DNA of 64,000 bases from Roseovarius amoyensis (GTDB lineage: Bacteria > Pseudomonadota > Alphaproteobacteria > Rhodobacterales > Rhodobacteraceae): NCBI RefSeq assembly GCF_003260265.1, contig NZ_QITQ01000002.1, forward strand, positions 1 through 64,000, given 5' to 3'. This document shows positions 49,044 to 58,970 of this stretch, in pieces. Under the pieces are notes generated by a model. That model did not search any database. It saw only the letters and a list, made by a program, of their open reading frames with translations, and had not been told where the DNA came from. Each line of letters begins with the position of its first letter. Within the stretch, counting starts at the first letter, position 1. The translations under genes were made by a program, and so were the position numbers.

Positions 49044-51440
49044 ATGAAATTCACCCTATCCTGGCTGAAAGATCACCTTGAAACCGAGGCCACGGTTGAC
49101 GAGATCGCCGAGGCGCTGACCGATCTGGGGCTCGAGGTCGAAAGCATCTCGAACCCCGCGGCACGGCTGGCGGGCTTTGCCATCGGCAAGGTCGTGAAGG
49201 CCGAGCAGCACCCCGACGCAGACCGCCTGCGCGTCTGCCAGGTGGAGACCGCTGAGGGCGAGAAACAGATCGTGTGCGGCGCGCCCAACGCGCGCGAGGG
49301 CATCACCGTGGTTGTGGCTGGTCCCGGCTCCTACGTGCCGGGCATCGACACCACCATCGGGGTGGGTAAGATCCGCGGCGTGGAAAGCCACGGCATGATG
49401 TGCTCGGAACGCGAGATGGAGCTGTCGGAAGAACATGACGGCATCATCGAGTTGCCTTCGGGCGAGATCGGGCAGAGCTTTGCCGACTGGCTGGCCGAAA
49501 ACGATGCGGCCAAGGTTGACCCGGTCATTGACATCGCCATCACCCCCAACCGCCCCGATGCGTTGGGCGTGCGCGGCATCGCCCGCGACCTGGCCGCGCG
49601 TGGGCTGGGGACGCTGAAACCGGTCGAACAGGCCCATGTCGAGGGGCAGTTTCCCTGCCCCATCGGCGTCAGCATCGACGAGGACACCCGCGACGGCTGT
49701 TACGTCTTTGCCGGCCGGCTGATCCGTGGCGTTCGCAACGGCCCCAGCCCGCAGTGGCTGCAGGACCGGCTGCGCGCCATCGGGCTGCGCCCGATCTCGG
49801 CGCTGGTGGATGTGACCAACTTCTTTACCTATGACCGCAACCGCCCGCTGCACGTCTTCGACGCCGCCAAGGTGGCGGGCAACCTGCGCATCCACCGCAC
49901 GCAGGGCGGCGAGACGCTGGTCGCGCTGGATGAAAAGGAATACGTCTTTGCCCCCGGCCAGGTGGTGATCTCGGATGAGAGCGGCATAGAAAGCATCGGC
50001 GGCATCATGGGCGGCCAGGCGACCGGCTGTACCGAAGAAACCACCGATGTATTTCTGGAATCGGCGCTGTGGAACCATGTCCAGATTGCGGAAACGGGCC
50101 GCGCGCTGAAAATCAACTCTGACGCGCGCTATCGTTTCGAACGCGGGGTCGACCCGGAATTCAATTTCGATGGGCTGGACCTGGCCACCGATATGATCAT
50201 GCAACTGTGCGGCGGCGAGCCGTCGAGCGTGGTTTCCGACGGCGAGGTGCCCGATACATCGCGCGCCTACCGGCTGGACCCGGCGCGGGTACAGTCGCTG
50301 GTGGGCATGGATATTCCCGAGTCCGAGCAGCGCCAGACGCTGACGCGGCTGGGTTTCCGGCTGGAGGGCAACATGGCCCATGTGCCCAGCTGGCGCCCCG
50401 ACGTCATGGGCGAGGCCGATCTTGTCGAGGAGGTGGCGCGCATCGCCTCGCTGACCCGCCTGCAGGGCCAGCCGATGCCGCGCGTGCAGGCCGGTGTGCC
50501 CAAGCCGATCCTCAGCCCGATGCAGCGGCGCGAACAGGCGGCGCGGCGGACCTGTGCGGCGCTGGGCTACAACGAATGCGTGACCTACAGCTTTATCGAC
50601 CATGCCGGTGCGACGCTTTTCGGCGGTGGCGACGATGCCACCATGCTGGCCAACCCGATCAGTTCCGAGATGAGCCATCTGCGTCCCGACCTGTTGCCGG
50701 GGCTGTTGCAGGCCGCGGCGCGCAACCAGGCGCGCGGGATCATGGACCTGGCGCTGTTCGAGGTCGGCCACGCCTTTGACGGCGGCGAGCCGGGCGAGCA
50801 GCACCTGCAGGTGGCGGGGCTGTTGGTCGGGCGCAGCGCGGCGCGCGACGTGCACGGGTCGGCGCGTGCGGTCGATCTGTTCGACGCCAAGGCCGACGTC
50901 GAGGCGGTGCTGTCCGCGCTTGGCGCGCCGGCCAAGGTGCAGATCTTGCGCGATGGCGCGCCCTGGTGGCATCCGGGCCGGCATGGGCGCATCTGCTTGG
51001 GGCCGAAAAAGATGCTGGCGGTCTTTGGTGAATTGCACCCCAAGGTGCTGCGCGAGATGGATGTGAAGGGCCCCGCGGTCGCCTTTACCATCTGGCCGCA
51101 GGAAATCCCGCTGCCGCGCAAGTCGGGCGCCAACCGCGGCGCGCTGAATGTCAGCGACCTGCAGGCGGTCGAGCGCGATTTCGCCTTTGTCGTGGACAAG
51201 GACGTGGCGTCGCTGGACCTTGTGAATGCCGCTGCCGGGGCCGACAAGGCGCTGATCGAGGACGTGCGCGTCTTTGACGAGTTCATCGGCGGCAGCCTGG
51301 GCGAGGGCCGCAAGAGCCTGGCCATCACCGTGCGCCTGCAGCCGACAGAAAAGACCCTGACCGAGGCCGAGATCGAGGCGGTTTCGGCCCGCATCGTCGA
51401 AAAGATCGGCAAGGCCACGGGCGGGGTTCTGAGAACCTAG
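49044..51440 (+). CDS. pheT: phenylalanyl-tRNA synthetase beta subunit
   Basis: This is the 798-residue beta chain of the alpha2-beta2 enzyme. It opens MKFTLSWLKDHLETEA, followed by a tRNA-binding (EMAP-like) domain (KVVKAEQHPDADRLRVCQV), B3/B4 editing domain, B5 domain, catalytic-like core and a C-terminal anticodon-binding FDX-ACB domain (AVERDFAFVVDKDVA). The length is standard. The alpha subunit gene is not within 4 kb here. A 1027-codon frame on the other strand is a shadow. Confidence 0.97.
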   Translation: MKFTLSWLKDHLETEATVDEIAEALTDLGLEVESISNPAARLAGFAIGKVVKAEQHPDADRLRVCQVETAEGEKQIVCGAPNAREGITVVVAGPGSYVPGIDTTIGVGKIRGVESHGMMCSEREMELSEEHDGIIELPSGEIGQSFADWLAENDAAKVDPVIDIAITPNRPDALGVRGIARDLAARGLGTLKPVEQAHVEGQFPCPIGVSIDEDTRDGCYVFAGRLIRGVRNGPSPQWLQDRLRAIGLRPISALVDVTNFFTYDRNRPLHVFDAAKVAGNLRIHRTQGGETLVALDEKEYVFAPGQVVISDESGIESIGGIMGGQATGCTEETTDVFLESALWNHVQIAETGRALKINSDARYRFERGVDPEFNFDGLDLATDMIMQLCGGEPSSVVSDGEVPDTSRAYRLDPARVQSLVGMDIPESEQRQTLTRLGFRLEGNMAHVPSWRPDVMGEADLVEEVARIASLTRLQGQPMPRVQAGVPKPILSPMQRREQAARRTCAALGYNECVTYSFIDHAGATLFGGGDDATMLANPISSEMSHLRPDLLPGLLQAAARNQARGIMDLALFEVGHAFDGGEPGEQHLQVAGLLVGRSAARDVHGSARAVDLFDAKADVEAVLSALGAPAKVQILRDGAPWWHPGRHGRICLGPKKMLAVFGELHPKVLREMDVKGPAVAFTIWPQEIPLPRKSGANRGALNVSDLQAVERDFAFVVDKDVASLDLVNAAAGADKALIEDVRVFDEFIGGSLGEGRKSLAITVRLQPTEKTLTEAEIEAVSARIVEKIGKATGGVLRT

Positions 51441-51454
51441 AAGCTGGGTGTCGA

Positions 51455-51580
51455 AGGTCTGCCTATTGCAGCGAGTGCATAGGGCGGCGGCCGCCCGTGG
51501 TGGGCGCGAAAGCGCCCGCCTGGGGGGCGGGCGGGCGCTGCCCTGCGGTGCCCGCCGGGCGAGGCGTGAACCATAGTCTG
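51455..51580. repeat. GC-rich palindromic intergenic sequence after pheT
   Basis: Between pheT and the phosphoribosyltransferase gene there are several overlapping inverted repeats, including GGGCGGCGGCCGCCC (51481-51495) and GGGCGCGAAAGCGCCC (51505-51520), then a Gly/Pro-codon-like GC run. They may end pheT transcription. No gene is visible. Confidence 0.5.
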
Positions 51581-51645
51581 GCTTTCTGCCCCCTTTGCAT
51601 CCGGCCTGTTCCGGGGCAAGCTGTCGCCGGATGACCGAGGATGCC

Positions 51646-52284
51646 ATGTATCGGGACCGCTCTGACGCCGGAGAGACGCTTGCACGCGTGCTGCGCGAGA
51701 TCGAGTTTGACCGCCCGGTGGTGCTGGCATTGCCGCGCGGGGGCGTACCGGTCGCCCTGCCGGTGGCGCGGGCGCTGGGGGCACCGCTCGACCTGGTGCT
51801 GGTGCGCAAGATCGGCGTGCCGGGGCAGGAGGAACTGGCCGCAGGCGCCATCGTCGATGGTCCGCCGGAGTATCTGTGGCTCAACGAACCTCTGATGCGC
51901 GGCCTGGGGCTCTCCCGTGCCGACCTTGAGCCGACGATCACCGCCCGGCGGGCAGATTTGGCCGAGCGTCGCCGCGACTGGCTGCAAGGCCGCGCGCCAG
52001 TCGACCTGGCGGGGCGCGACGCCATCGTCGTCGATGACGGCATCGCCACCGGCGCCACCATGCGCACCGCCCTGACCGCGCTGCGCGAACGCGGCCCGGC
52101 GCGGGTGATCCTGGCGGTGCCGGTTGCCGCCGCTGGCACGCTGGAAGAATTGCGCCCGCTGGCCGACCGGATCGTGTGCCCGCTGGTGCCGGCGCATTTC
52201 CATGCGGTGGGGCTGCATTATCGCAACTTCGGGCAGGTGTCTGGTGACGCGGTGCGCCGCGCGATGGAAGATAGTGCCGGTTGA
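51646..52284 (+). CDS. phosphoribosyltransferase family protein
   Basis: This 212-residue type I PRTase-fold protein carries the PRPP-binding signature DAIVVDDGIATGATMRTAL. The N-terminal LALPRGGVPVALPVARAL loop is typical of a stand-alone group of uncertain substrate. ATG at 51646 (MYRDRSDAGETL) follows GAGG; ATG at 51631 is also possible. It could act in nucleobase salvage. It is followed 39 bases later by the YtoQ gene. Confidence 0.85.
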   Translation: MYRDRSDAGETLARVLREIEFDRPVVLALPRGGVPVALPVARALGAPLDLVLVRKIGVPGQEELAAGAIVDGPPEYLWLNEPLMRGLGLSRADLEPTITARRADLAERRRDWLQGRAPVDLAGRDAIVVDDGIATGATMRTALTALRERGPARVILAVPVAAAGTLEELRPLADRIVCPLVPAHFHAVGLHYRNFGQVSGDAVRRAMEDSAG

Positions 52285-52323
52285 GGCCGCACCACGACTT
52301 TGATGACAAGAGAAAGGAACGAC

Positions 52324-52773
52324 ATGACGCTGAAGGTTTACCTGTCGGGTGAGATCCACACCGACTGGCGACAAGAGATCATGACCGGGGCCAAGGGGCT
52401 GGACGAGACATTTTCGGCGCCGGTGACCGATCACGCGGCCTCGGATGATTGTGGGGTTGCGATACTGGGGGCCGAGGCCGACAAGTTCTGGCACGACCGC
52501 AAGGGCGCGATGGTGAACGCGATCCGCACCCGCAAGGGGATTGCCGATGCCGATGTCGTGGTGGTTCGATTTGGCGAGAAATACCGCCAGTGGAACGCGG
52601 CCTTTGACGCGGGCTATGCCGCCGCGCTGGGCAAGTCGGTGATTGTCCTGCATCCCGAGGAACACGACCACGCGCTGAAAGAGGTCGACGCCGCCGCGCT
52701 GGCGGTGGCGCGAGAGCCGCAACAGGTGGTCGAAATCCTGCGCTATGTCCTGACCGGCGCGCTGCCGGGATGA
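52324..52773 (+). CDS. YtoQ-family protein
   Basis: This 149-residue protein (MTLKVYLSGEIHTDWRQEI...) matches YtoQ, a family related to nucleoside 2-deoxyribosyltransferases. The Y-L-S-G-E-I-H opening and the R-x-G-E-K-Y-R-Q-W-N-A-A-F-D-A-G block are family hallmarks. Activity is not established. It lies next to a phosphoribosyltransferase, so a nucleotide-related role is plausible. Confidence 0.88.
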   Translation: MTLKVYLSGEIHTDWRQEIMTGAKGLDETFSAPVTDHAASDDCGVAILGAEADKFWHDRKGAMVNAIRTRKGIADADVVVVRFGEKYRQWNAAFDAGYAAALGKSVIVLHPEEHDHALKEVDAAALAVAREPQQVVEILRYVLTGALPG

Positions 52774-52821
52774 CGCAACGTTGGGCTTTCAGCACGGTCC
52801 GGCGGGGGTAATGTCAGGCCG

Positions 52822-54441
52822 ATGCGGTATGACTACATCATTGTCGGCGGCGGGGCGGCGGGGTCTGTTCTGGCTGCACGGCTGAGCGAAGACCCCGCAA
52901 CCACCGTCTGCCTGGTCGAGGCCGGGGGCGGCGGGCGCGGGTTGCTGGTGCGCGCGCCGGCGCTGGTGGCGCCGATGCTGCCGGGGCGGCCCAGGATCAA
53001 CAACTGGGCCTTTCAGACCGTGCCACAGCCCGGTCTGGGCGGGCGTCGGGGCTATCAGCCGCGTGGCAGGGCCCTGGGCGGATCGACCGCGATCAACGCC
53101 ATGCTCTATGTGCGCGGCCACCCGCGCGACTATGACGAATGGGCCGAGCTGGGCTGCGACGGCTGGGACTGGCAAAGCGTCCTGCCCTGGTTTCGCCAGG
53201 CCGAGCGCAACATGCGCGGAGGCGATGACCTGCACGGGGACGACGGCCCGCTGCAGGTGGCCGACCAGAGCGCCCCGCGCGCCATCTCGCGCGCCTTCGT
53301 CGAAGCGGCGCAGACCTGCCAGATCGCGCCCAACGACGATTTCAACGGCCCTGTGCAAGAGGGCGCCGGCCTCTACCAGGTGATGCAGTATTTCGACGGC
53401 CCGCAGCGGGGTGAGCGATGCTCGGCCGCGGCGGCCTATCTCTTTCCGGTGCGGGGCCGCCCCAATCTGACGATGCTGACGCGGGCGCAGGCGCGACGGG
53501 TGCTGTTCACGGACGGCCGCGCAACCGGGCTGGAGCTGCGCCATCGCGGCCGCGTCCGGCGCATCAAAGCCACGCGCGAGGTGATCGTTGCCGCCGGTGC
53601 GTTCGGCTCGCCCCATCTGCTGATGCTGTCGGGCGTGGGGCCGGGGGACGAGCTGTCGCGCCACGGCATCCCCGTCATTCGCGACCTGCCCGGCGTCGGC
53701 GCGAACCTGCACGATCACCTGGATTACACAATTTCGCATCGCTCGCTCAGGCGCGATGTCATCGGGCTCAACCCGCGCGGGATGAGGCGGTTGGGCAAGG
53801 CGGGCCTCAGGTGGCGGCGCAACGGCAAGGGGCTGTTCGCCACCCCTTATGCCGAGGCCGGCGCCTTCGTGCGCTCACGGCCCGGGGTCGACCGGCCCGA
53901 CCTGCAGATGCATTTCGTCATCGGCATCGTCGATGATCACATGCGGCGGCTGCACCTGCATGACGGTTATTCCTGCCATGTCTGCCTGCTGCGGCCCCAC
54001 AGCCGGGGGCGGGTGACGCTGGCCGATGCCCACACCGGGACGCCGCCGCTGATCGATCCGGGGTTTCTGTCCGATCCTCGCGACATGGACGCGCTCAAAC
54101 ATGCAGCGCGGATCATGGAGCGGGTGCTGGAGGCACCCCCTCTGGCGCCATGGCGTGGTGCGCGGCTATATCCGCATGACGGCAGCGATGCGGCGCTGGA
54201 GGCCCATATCCGCGCCCGCGCCGATACCATCTATCATCCCGCCGGGACCTGCCGGATGGGTGGCGAAGGTGACGAGATGGCGGTGGTCGATCCGCGGGCG
54301 CGGGTGCGCGGGGTTGAGGGGCTGCGGGTGATTGATGCGTCGATCATGCCGCGCCTGATCGGCGGCAACACCACCGCGCCGGTCATCATGATGGCCGAAA
54401 AGCTAGCCGCCGGGATCACCGGGCGGGTAGAAGGAGCCTAG
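52822..54441 (+). CDS. GMC-family FAD-dependent oxidoreductase (choline dehydrogenase-like)
   Basis: This 539-residue flavoprotein begins YDYIIVGGGAAGSVLAARLSE (FAD-binding GxGxxG). The GMC signature follows (GRALGGSTAINAMLYVRGHPRDYD), and the C-terminal active-site region contains YHPAGTCRMG with catalytic His and the final NTTAPVIMMAEK. The family oxidises alcohols such as choline or aromatic alcohols. No betaine-aldehyde dehydrogenase or transporter gene lies nearby, so the substrate is open. Confidence 0.92.
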   Translation: MRYDYIIVGGGAAGSVLAARLSEDPATTVCLVEAGGGGRGLLVRAPALVAPMLPGRPRINNWAFQTVPQPGLGGRRGYQPRGRALGGSTAINAMLYVRGHPRDYDEWAELGCDGWDWQSVLPWFRQAERNMRGGDDLHGDDGPLQVADQSAPRAISRAFVEAAQTCQIAPNDDFNGPVQEGAGLYQVMQYFDGPQRGERCSAAAAYLFPVRGRPNLTMLTRAQARRVLFTDGRATGLELRHRGRVRRIKATREVIVAAGAFGSPHLLMLSGVGPGDELSRHGIPVIRDLPGVGANLHDHLDYTISHRSLRRDVIGLNPRGMRRLGKAGLRWRRNGKGLFATPYAEAGAFVRSRPGVDRPDLQMHFVIGIVDDHMRRLHLHDGYSCHVCLLRPHSRGRVTLADAHTGTPPLIDPGFLSDPRDMDALKHAARIMERVLEAPPLAPWRGARLYPHDGSDAALEAHIRARADTIYHPAGTCRMGGEGDEMAVVDPRARVRGVEGLRVIDASIMPRLIGGNTTAPVIMMAEKLAAGITGRVEGA

Positions 54442-54470
54442 GGCAGGGAGCGTTCAATCTGACCTGTCAA

Positions 54471-54542
54471 GCGCCCCGGCCCCCCGAGCCGGGGCCTGTG
54501 CGCAGGCCGGGCGAGGCCCCGGGGCAAGCCCGGGGCGCGCGG
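54471..54542. repeat. GC-rich palindromic intergenic repeat (copy 3)
   Basis: Two hairpin-forming arms, GCCCCGGCCCCCCGAGCCGG followed by GGCC, and then GCGAGGCCCCGGGGCAAGCC followed by CGGGGC, fill the gap between the convergent GMC oxidoreductase and pckA genes. The right arm matches the elements at 12009 and 30591. Confidence 0.55.
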
Positions 54543-54568
54543 ATATTTCCGATTGAGTGCGACGCACG

Positions 54569-56170
54569 TTAGCTGATCGCCGCTGCCTTCACGTCGTCGT
54601 CGATGTGGGGCAGGTACTGTTCGAAGTTGTCGGCGAACATCTTGACCAGCTTCTCGGCCTGGGCGTCATAGCCGGCCGGATCGCCCCAGGTGCGCCGCGG
54701 ATCGAGCAGAACCTCGGGCACGCCCGGCACATCGACCGGCACGTCAAAGCCGAAATTGGCGTCCTTGCGGAAATCCACCTTGGTCAGCGAGCCATCCAGC
54801 GCGGCGGTCAGCAGCGCGCGGGTGGCCTTGATCGGCATGCGCGAGCCGGTGCCGTAGGCGCCGCCGGTCCAGCCGGTGTTGACCAGCCAGCAGGTGGCGC
54901 CGTGCTTGGCGATCTTTTCGCGCAGCAGGTTGCCATAGGCCTCGGGGCGGCGCGGCATGAAGGGGGCGCCGAAGCAGGTTGAAAAGGTGGGCTCGGGTTC
55001 GGTCACGCCGCGTTCGGTGCCCGCGACCTTGGAGGTGAAGCCCGACAGGAAGTGATACATCGCCTGCGCCGGTGTCAGCCGGGCGATGGGCGGCAGCACG
55101 CCGAACGCATCGCAGGTCAGCATGATGATGTTCTTGGGATGCCCGCCCAGCGCGGTATCGGACGCGTTCGAGATATAATGCAGCGGATAGGCGCAGCGCA
55201 TGTTGGCCGTCAGCGAGTCGTTCGCGAAGTCCAGTTCGAGCGTTTCCTCGTCAAAGACCATGTTCTCGATCACGGTGCCAAACTTTTCGGTCGTGGCATA
55301 GATTTCCGGCTCGGCCTCGGGGTCGAGGTTGATGGTCTTGGCATAGCAGCCACCCTCGAAGTTGAAGGTGCCGCGCTCGGACCAGCCATGTTCGTCGTCG
55401 CCGATCAGCACGCGTTCGGGGTCGGCCGACAGCGTGGTCTTGCCGGTGCCCGACAGGCCGAAAAAGATCGCCGTGTCCACCGGGTTGCCGCGGGCGTGGT
55501 TGGCCGAGCAGTGCATCGGCATCACACCCTTTTCGGGCAGCAGGTAGTTGAGCAGGGTAAAGACCGATTTCTTGTTCTCGCCCGCGTATTCGGTGTTACC
55601 GATCAGGATCAGCTTGCGGTCGAAATTGAGCGCGATCACCGTGTCGCTGCGGCAGTCGTGGCGCTTGGGATCGGCCTTGAAGCTGGGGCAGTTGATGACG
55701 GTGAAATCGGCAACGAAACGGTCGAGCGCCTCGCGTTCGGGACGGCGCAGCATGTGCCGGCAGAAAAGCCCATGCCAGGCCAGTTCGGTGATCATGCGGA
55801 CGTTGATGGCGTGGGCGGGATCGGCGCCGCCGACCAGGTCCTGCACATGGTAGGTGCCGCCCTGCCTCATGTGGGTCAGCATGTCCTCGTACAGCCGGTC
55901 AAAGCCTTCGGGGCTCATCTCGGCGTTGTTTTCCCACCAGATCGTGTCGGCCACGCTGTCGGTCTTGACGATATGCTTGTCCTTGGGCGACCGGCCGGTG
56001 AACTTGCCGGTGGAAACCAGAAACGTGCCGCCGCGGCCAAGCTTGCCCTCGCCGTTTTGCAGCGCCGCTTCGATCAGCGCCGGTTCGATGAGGTTGTAGA
56101 GGACATTGTCCAATCCGGTGATGTCTTGATCTTCCAGCCGGAATTGCGGGTTTACCCGTCCAAATGCCAT
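54569..56170 (-). CDS. pckA: phosphoenolpyruvate carboxykinase (ATP)
   Basis: This 533-residue ATP-dependent PEPCK converts oxaloacetate to PEP in gluconeogenesis. The kinase loop [14 protein letters not shown], the substrate region [14 protein letters not shown] stretch (here [13 protein letters not shown]) and the RMPIKATR segment are present. It lies next to ChvI/ChvG, which controls pckA in other alphaproteobacteria. Two direct repeats sit 144-176 bases upstream. Confidence 0.97.
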   Translation of the reverse strand: MAFGRVNPQFRLEDQDITGLDNVLYNLIEPALIEAALQNGEGKLGRGGTFLVSTGKFTGRSPKDKHIVKTDSVADTIWWENNAEMSPEGFDRLYEDMLTHMRQGGTYHVQDLVGGADPAHAINVRMITELAWHGLFCRHMLRRPEREALDRFVADFTVINCPSFKADPKRHDCRSDTVIALNFDRKLILIGNTEYAGENKKSVFTLLNYLLPEKGVMPMHCSANHARGNPVDTAIFFGLSGTGKTTLSADPERVLIGDDEHGWSERGTFNFEGGCYAKTINLDPEAEPEIYATTEKFGTVIENMVFDEETLELDFANDSLTANMRCAYPLHYISNASDTALGGHPKNIIMLTCDAFGVLPPIARLTPAQAMYHFLSGFTSKVAGTERGVTEPEPTFSTCFGAPFMPRRPEAYGNLLREKIAKHGATCWLVNTGWTGGAYGTGSRMPIKATRALLTAALDGSLTKVDFRKDANFGFDVPVDVPGVPEVLLDPRRTWGDPAGYDAQAEKLVKMFADNFEQYLPHIDDDVKAAAIS

Positions 56171-56313
56171 GTTTCACTTGCTCCTTGGTCGCGGTAGCCG
56201 GTCCTGGCCGGCCCAGAAATGTCGCCGCCTTCGGTCGCCAAAGGGTGCCGCGCAACGCCTTTGCAAAGGCTCTTAGCATGACGCTTTCGTCAATGAACAG
56301 GACGCTGTCGCGC

Positions 56314-56346
56314 AGTTAGCGCAACCAACGCCAAGTTAGCGCAACC
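56314..56346. promoter_or_regulatory. direct repeats AGTTAGCGCAACC spaced 20 bp apart, candidate operator
   Basis: Two identical AGTTAGCGCAACC units begin at 56314 and 56334, exactly two helical turns apart, so a protein could contact both on one DNA face. The GTTAGCGC core resembles half of a LacI-family operator (GTTAGCGCTAAC). In rhizobia a LacI-type regulator (PckR) acts on pckA; no such gene is in this window. Confidence 0.5.
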
Positions 56347-56402
56347 GTGGCAAGGAACCGCCGGATCGATCGCGCGTCTGATGTGTCGCGATGTGAGTCA
56401 AT

Positions 56403-56416
56403 TTAGCCATTGCTAA
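56403..56416. promoter_or_regulatory. inverted repeat TTAGC-N4-GCTAA, candidate operator
   Basis: TTAGCCATTGCTAA is a perfect 5-bp inverted repeat with a 4-base centre, 126 bases before the chvI ATG. It shares the TTAGC half-site with the direct repeats nearer pckA. Confidence 0.4.
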
Positions 56417-56541
56417 GATTTTTCCGCCTCAAATGGCCGGGGCGGGCTGGCTGATTCGCAGTTTGGGATTGATAAAATGGCCGAAAAAGGGCAGGTAGTA
56501 GAAAAAAATTGAGCAATGAGAGCGGTTAGGGGAAAAATAAT

Positions 56542-57243
56542 ATGTCAAGAATTGCCCTTGTGGACGATGACAGGAACATCCTGACATCTGTCTCGATGAC
56601 ACTCGAAGCCGAGGGTTTTGAGGTCGATACTTATAATGACGGGCAACAGGCGTTCGAGGCGTTCAGCAAGAAGCTGCCGGATATGGCCGTTCTTGACGTC
56701 AAGATGCCGCGCATGGACGGAATGGATCTGCTGCAGCGGCTGCGCCAGAAAACCTCGATGCCGGTCATTTTCCTGACATCGAAGGATGACGAGATCGACG
56801 AGGTGCTGGGCCTTCGCATGGGCGCGGACGATTATGTAAAGAAACCGTTTTCGCAGCGGCTCTTGGTCGAACGCATCCGCGCGCTGCTGCGCCGGCAAGA
56901 GGCGAACGCGGGCGAACTGGTCGCCGATACCGAGGAATCCAAGGTGATCGAACGCGGCCAGCTGCGGATGGACCCGCTGCGCCACGCGGTGACCTGGAAA
57001 GGCCAGGACGTATCGCTGACGGTGACGGAATTCCTGCTGTTGCAGGCGCTGGCGCAACGCCCCGGCTTTGTCAAAAGCCGCGATCAGCTGATGGATGTGG
57101 CCTATGACGACCAGGTTTACGTCGATGACCGTACGATCGACAGTCACATCAAGCGGCTGCGCAAGAAGATGCGTATGGTCGATCCGGAATTCTCGGCCAT
57201 TGAGACCCTATATGGCATAGGGTACCGTTACAACGAAGAGTAA
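56542..57243 (+). CDS. chvI: response regulator ChvI (OmpR family)
   Basis: This 233-residue regulator has a receiver domain ([15 protein letters not shown]; phospho-acceptor Asp in [13 protein letters not shown]; Lys in VIFLTSKDD) and an OmpR-type winged helix ([32 protein letters not shown]). With ChvG it controls envelope, acid-stress and central-carbon genes in alphaproteobacteria. Its TAA overlaps the chvG ATG by one base. Confidence 0.95.
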   Translation: MSRIALVDDDRNILTSVSMTLEAEGFEVDTYNDGQQAFEAFSKKLPDMAVLDVKMPRMDGMDLLQRLRQKTSMPVIFLTSKDDEIDEVLGLRMGADDYVKKPFSQRLLVERIRALLRRQEANAGELVADTEESKVIERGQLRMDPLRHAVTWKGQDVSLTVTEFLLLQALAQRPGFVKSRDQLMDVAYDDQVYVDDRTIDSHIKRLRKKMRMVDPEFSAIETLYGIGYRYNEE

Positions 57244-58961
57244 TGGCTCTCGCCGAAAGGATAGACGTGCGCGACCAGTCGCTTTCGGACGACGGCGGCG
57301 TCGTTCTAGGAGATGACTTTGTAGCCCCTGAGAACGTGGTGGAGGACGAGGTCCGCATCCGTCGCGAAAAGCGTGGCTACCTGTCACGCGGCGGCGCCTC
57401 CCTGACCCGCAAGATCGTTACCTTCAACCTGATCGCGCTGAACATCCTCGCGGCGGGCATTCTCTTTCTCAACGCTTCGGGCAACGGGCTGACGCAGCAA
57501 CGCGCCGATCACATTGCCGGCGAGACAGAGCTTGTCGCCGACGTGTTCGAGGCGCAGCTGCCCTCTGGCGCGCCGGTCAACCTGATGACGGGTGACGGTG
57601 TGGATGTCGCTGAAACCCTGGCCGGGATAGATTTGCGCCCCGGGGTCGAGGTGTTCGTTTTCGATACCGATGGCCGGCTGGCCGGCAAGATCGAAAGCCC
57701 CGCCGCCACGGTGGGCGAAGGCGATGGCTTTCGGACCTATATCACCGATGCGATCACCTGGGCATGGGGCCTGGTTTCGGCGCCATTTTCCACGGAAGAG
57801 CGCGGCCGCCCGATCCCGAGCGTCGAGGATCAGGTCGGGGCACTGGTGGCGCCGACGCTGGACCGGCGCACGCGCGTGATCAGTACCGGCAGGGGCGGCG
57901 GCGACGTCTTTTCGGTGGCGGTGCCCATCATGCATGGCGACACCCCCGTCGGTGTCGTGGCATTGGCCAGCGTTTCGGGCGAATTCGACCGCCTGGTGCG
58001 CGTCGAGCGCGAGCGCGTTCTGCAGATGTTCATCGTCGCCACGCTGGTTTCGGTTGGGCTGAGCCTGATCCTGGCCTCGACCATCTCGAACCCGCTGGCC
58101 GAACTGGCGGCGGCGGCCGAGGTCGGCGGTGCCCGCAACCGCAATCGTGGACGCGGCGGCCAGGGCGGGCGCATCCGAATTCCCGACCTCACCGCGCGGC
58201 CCGACGAGATCGGCCGCCTCAGCGGCGCGCTGCGGGGCATGGTCGCGGCGTTGTATCATCGGATAGATGGCAACGAACAGTTCGCGGCGGATGTCGCGCA
58301 CGAGATCAAGAACCCGCTGGCGTCGCTGCGTTCGGCCGTCGGCACGCTGCGGCTGGCCAAGCGCGAGGACCAGCGCAACAAGCTGCTTGACGTGATCGAG
58401 CACGATGTTCGCCGCCTCGACCGGCTGGTCAGCGATATTTCCAACGCATCGCGGCTCGATAGCGAACTGGTGAAGGAAGAGCAGGAAAGCTTTGATCTGG
58501 TGGCGATGCTGTCAAATCTGGCCCAATACCTTGGCGAGCAGGCCGGCCAGAAAGGCATAGAGTTCGTAACCGATTTCCCGCGCGAACGGATCGTCATAAC
58601 CGGGCTTGAGGCGCGGCTGGCGCAGGTGTTCGTGAACCTGATTACCAACGCCATCAGCTTTTGCGAGGATGGCGATGCGATCCGCCTTTGGGTGCGCAAG
58701 CGCGAAAACCGGGTGGTAGTCGTGGTCGAGGACACCGGCCCGGGCATCCCCGAGCAGGCGCTGACAAAGATTTTCCAGCGGTTCTATTCGCAGCGTTCTG
58801 AAAAGGAATTCGGCAACAATTCGGGTCTTGGCCTGTCGATCTCGAAACAGATCGTCGAGGCGCATGACGGCGTGATATGGGCCGAGAACATCCGCCCCAC
58901 CGATGCCGATGCCACCTCTGACCCGCTTGGTGCCCGCTTTGTCGTGGGTCTGCCGGTCTGA
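57243..58961 (+). CDS. chvG: sensor histidine kinase ChvG
   Basis: This 572-residue membrane kinase has two transmembrane segments (about residues 62-82 and 265-290) bounding a periplasmic sensor domain of about 180 residues, then HAMP, a phospho-acceptor H-box (FAADVAHEIKNPLASLRSAV) and an ATPase domain (N box NLITNAISFC; G1 VEDTGPGIPEQ; G2 GLGLSISKQIV). It starts directly at the chvI stop, so the pair is translationally coupled. Confidence 0.95.
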   Translation: MALAERIDVRDQSLSDDGGVVLGDDFVAPENVVEDEVRIRREKRGYLSRGGASLTRKIVTFNLIALNILAAGILFLNASGNGLTQQRADHIAGETELVADVFEAQLPSGAPVNLMTGDGVDVAETLAGIDLRPGVEVFVFDTDGRLAGKIESPAATVGEGDGFRTYITDAITWAWGLVSAPFSTEERGRPIPSVEDQVGALVAPTLDRRTRVISTGRGGGDVFSVAVPIMHGDTPVGVVALASVSGEFDRLVRVERERVLQMFIVATLVSVGLSLILASTISNPLAELAAAAEVGGARNRNRGRGGQGGRIRIPDLTARPDEIGRLSGALRGMVAALYHRIDGNEQFAADVAHEIKNPLASLRSAVGTLRLAKREDQRNKLLDVIEHDVRRLDRLVSDISNASRLDSELVKEEQESFDLVAMLSNLAQYLGEQAGQKGIEFVTDFPRERIVITGLEARLAQVFVNLITNAISFCEDGDAIRLWVRKRENRVVVVVEDTGPGIPEQALTKIFQRFYSQRSEKEFGNNSGLGLSISKQIVEAHDGVIWAENIRPTDADATSDPLGARFVVGLPV

Positions 58962-58970
58962 TCCGGCGCG

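Larger units (their letters stand above)
56171..56541. other. divergent promoter region between pckA and chvI
   Basis: This is a 371-base non-coding region. It contains two exact 13-base direct repeats (56314-56326 and 56334-56346) and an inverted repeat (56403-56416), and is AT-rich near chvI. No open frame of note. It presumably carries both divergent promoters. Confidence 0.6.

Noticed and set aside
49056..52139. 1027-codon open frame antisense to pheT and the phosphoribosyltransferase gene
   Set aside because: It is a shadow of two clear genes on the plus strand; low-complexity and without recognisable motifs.
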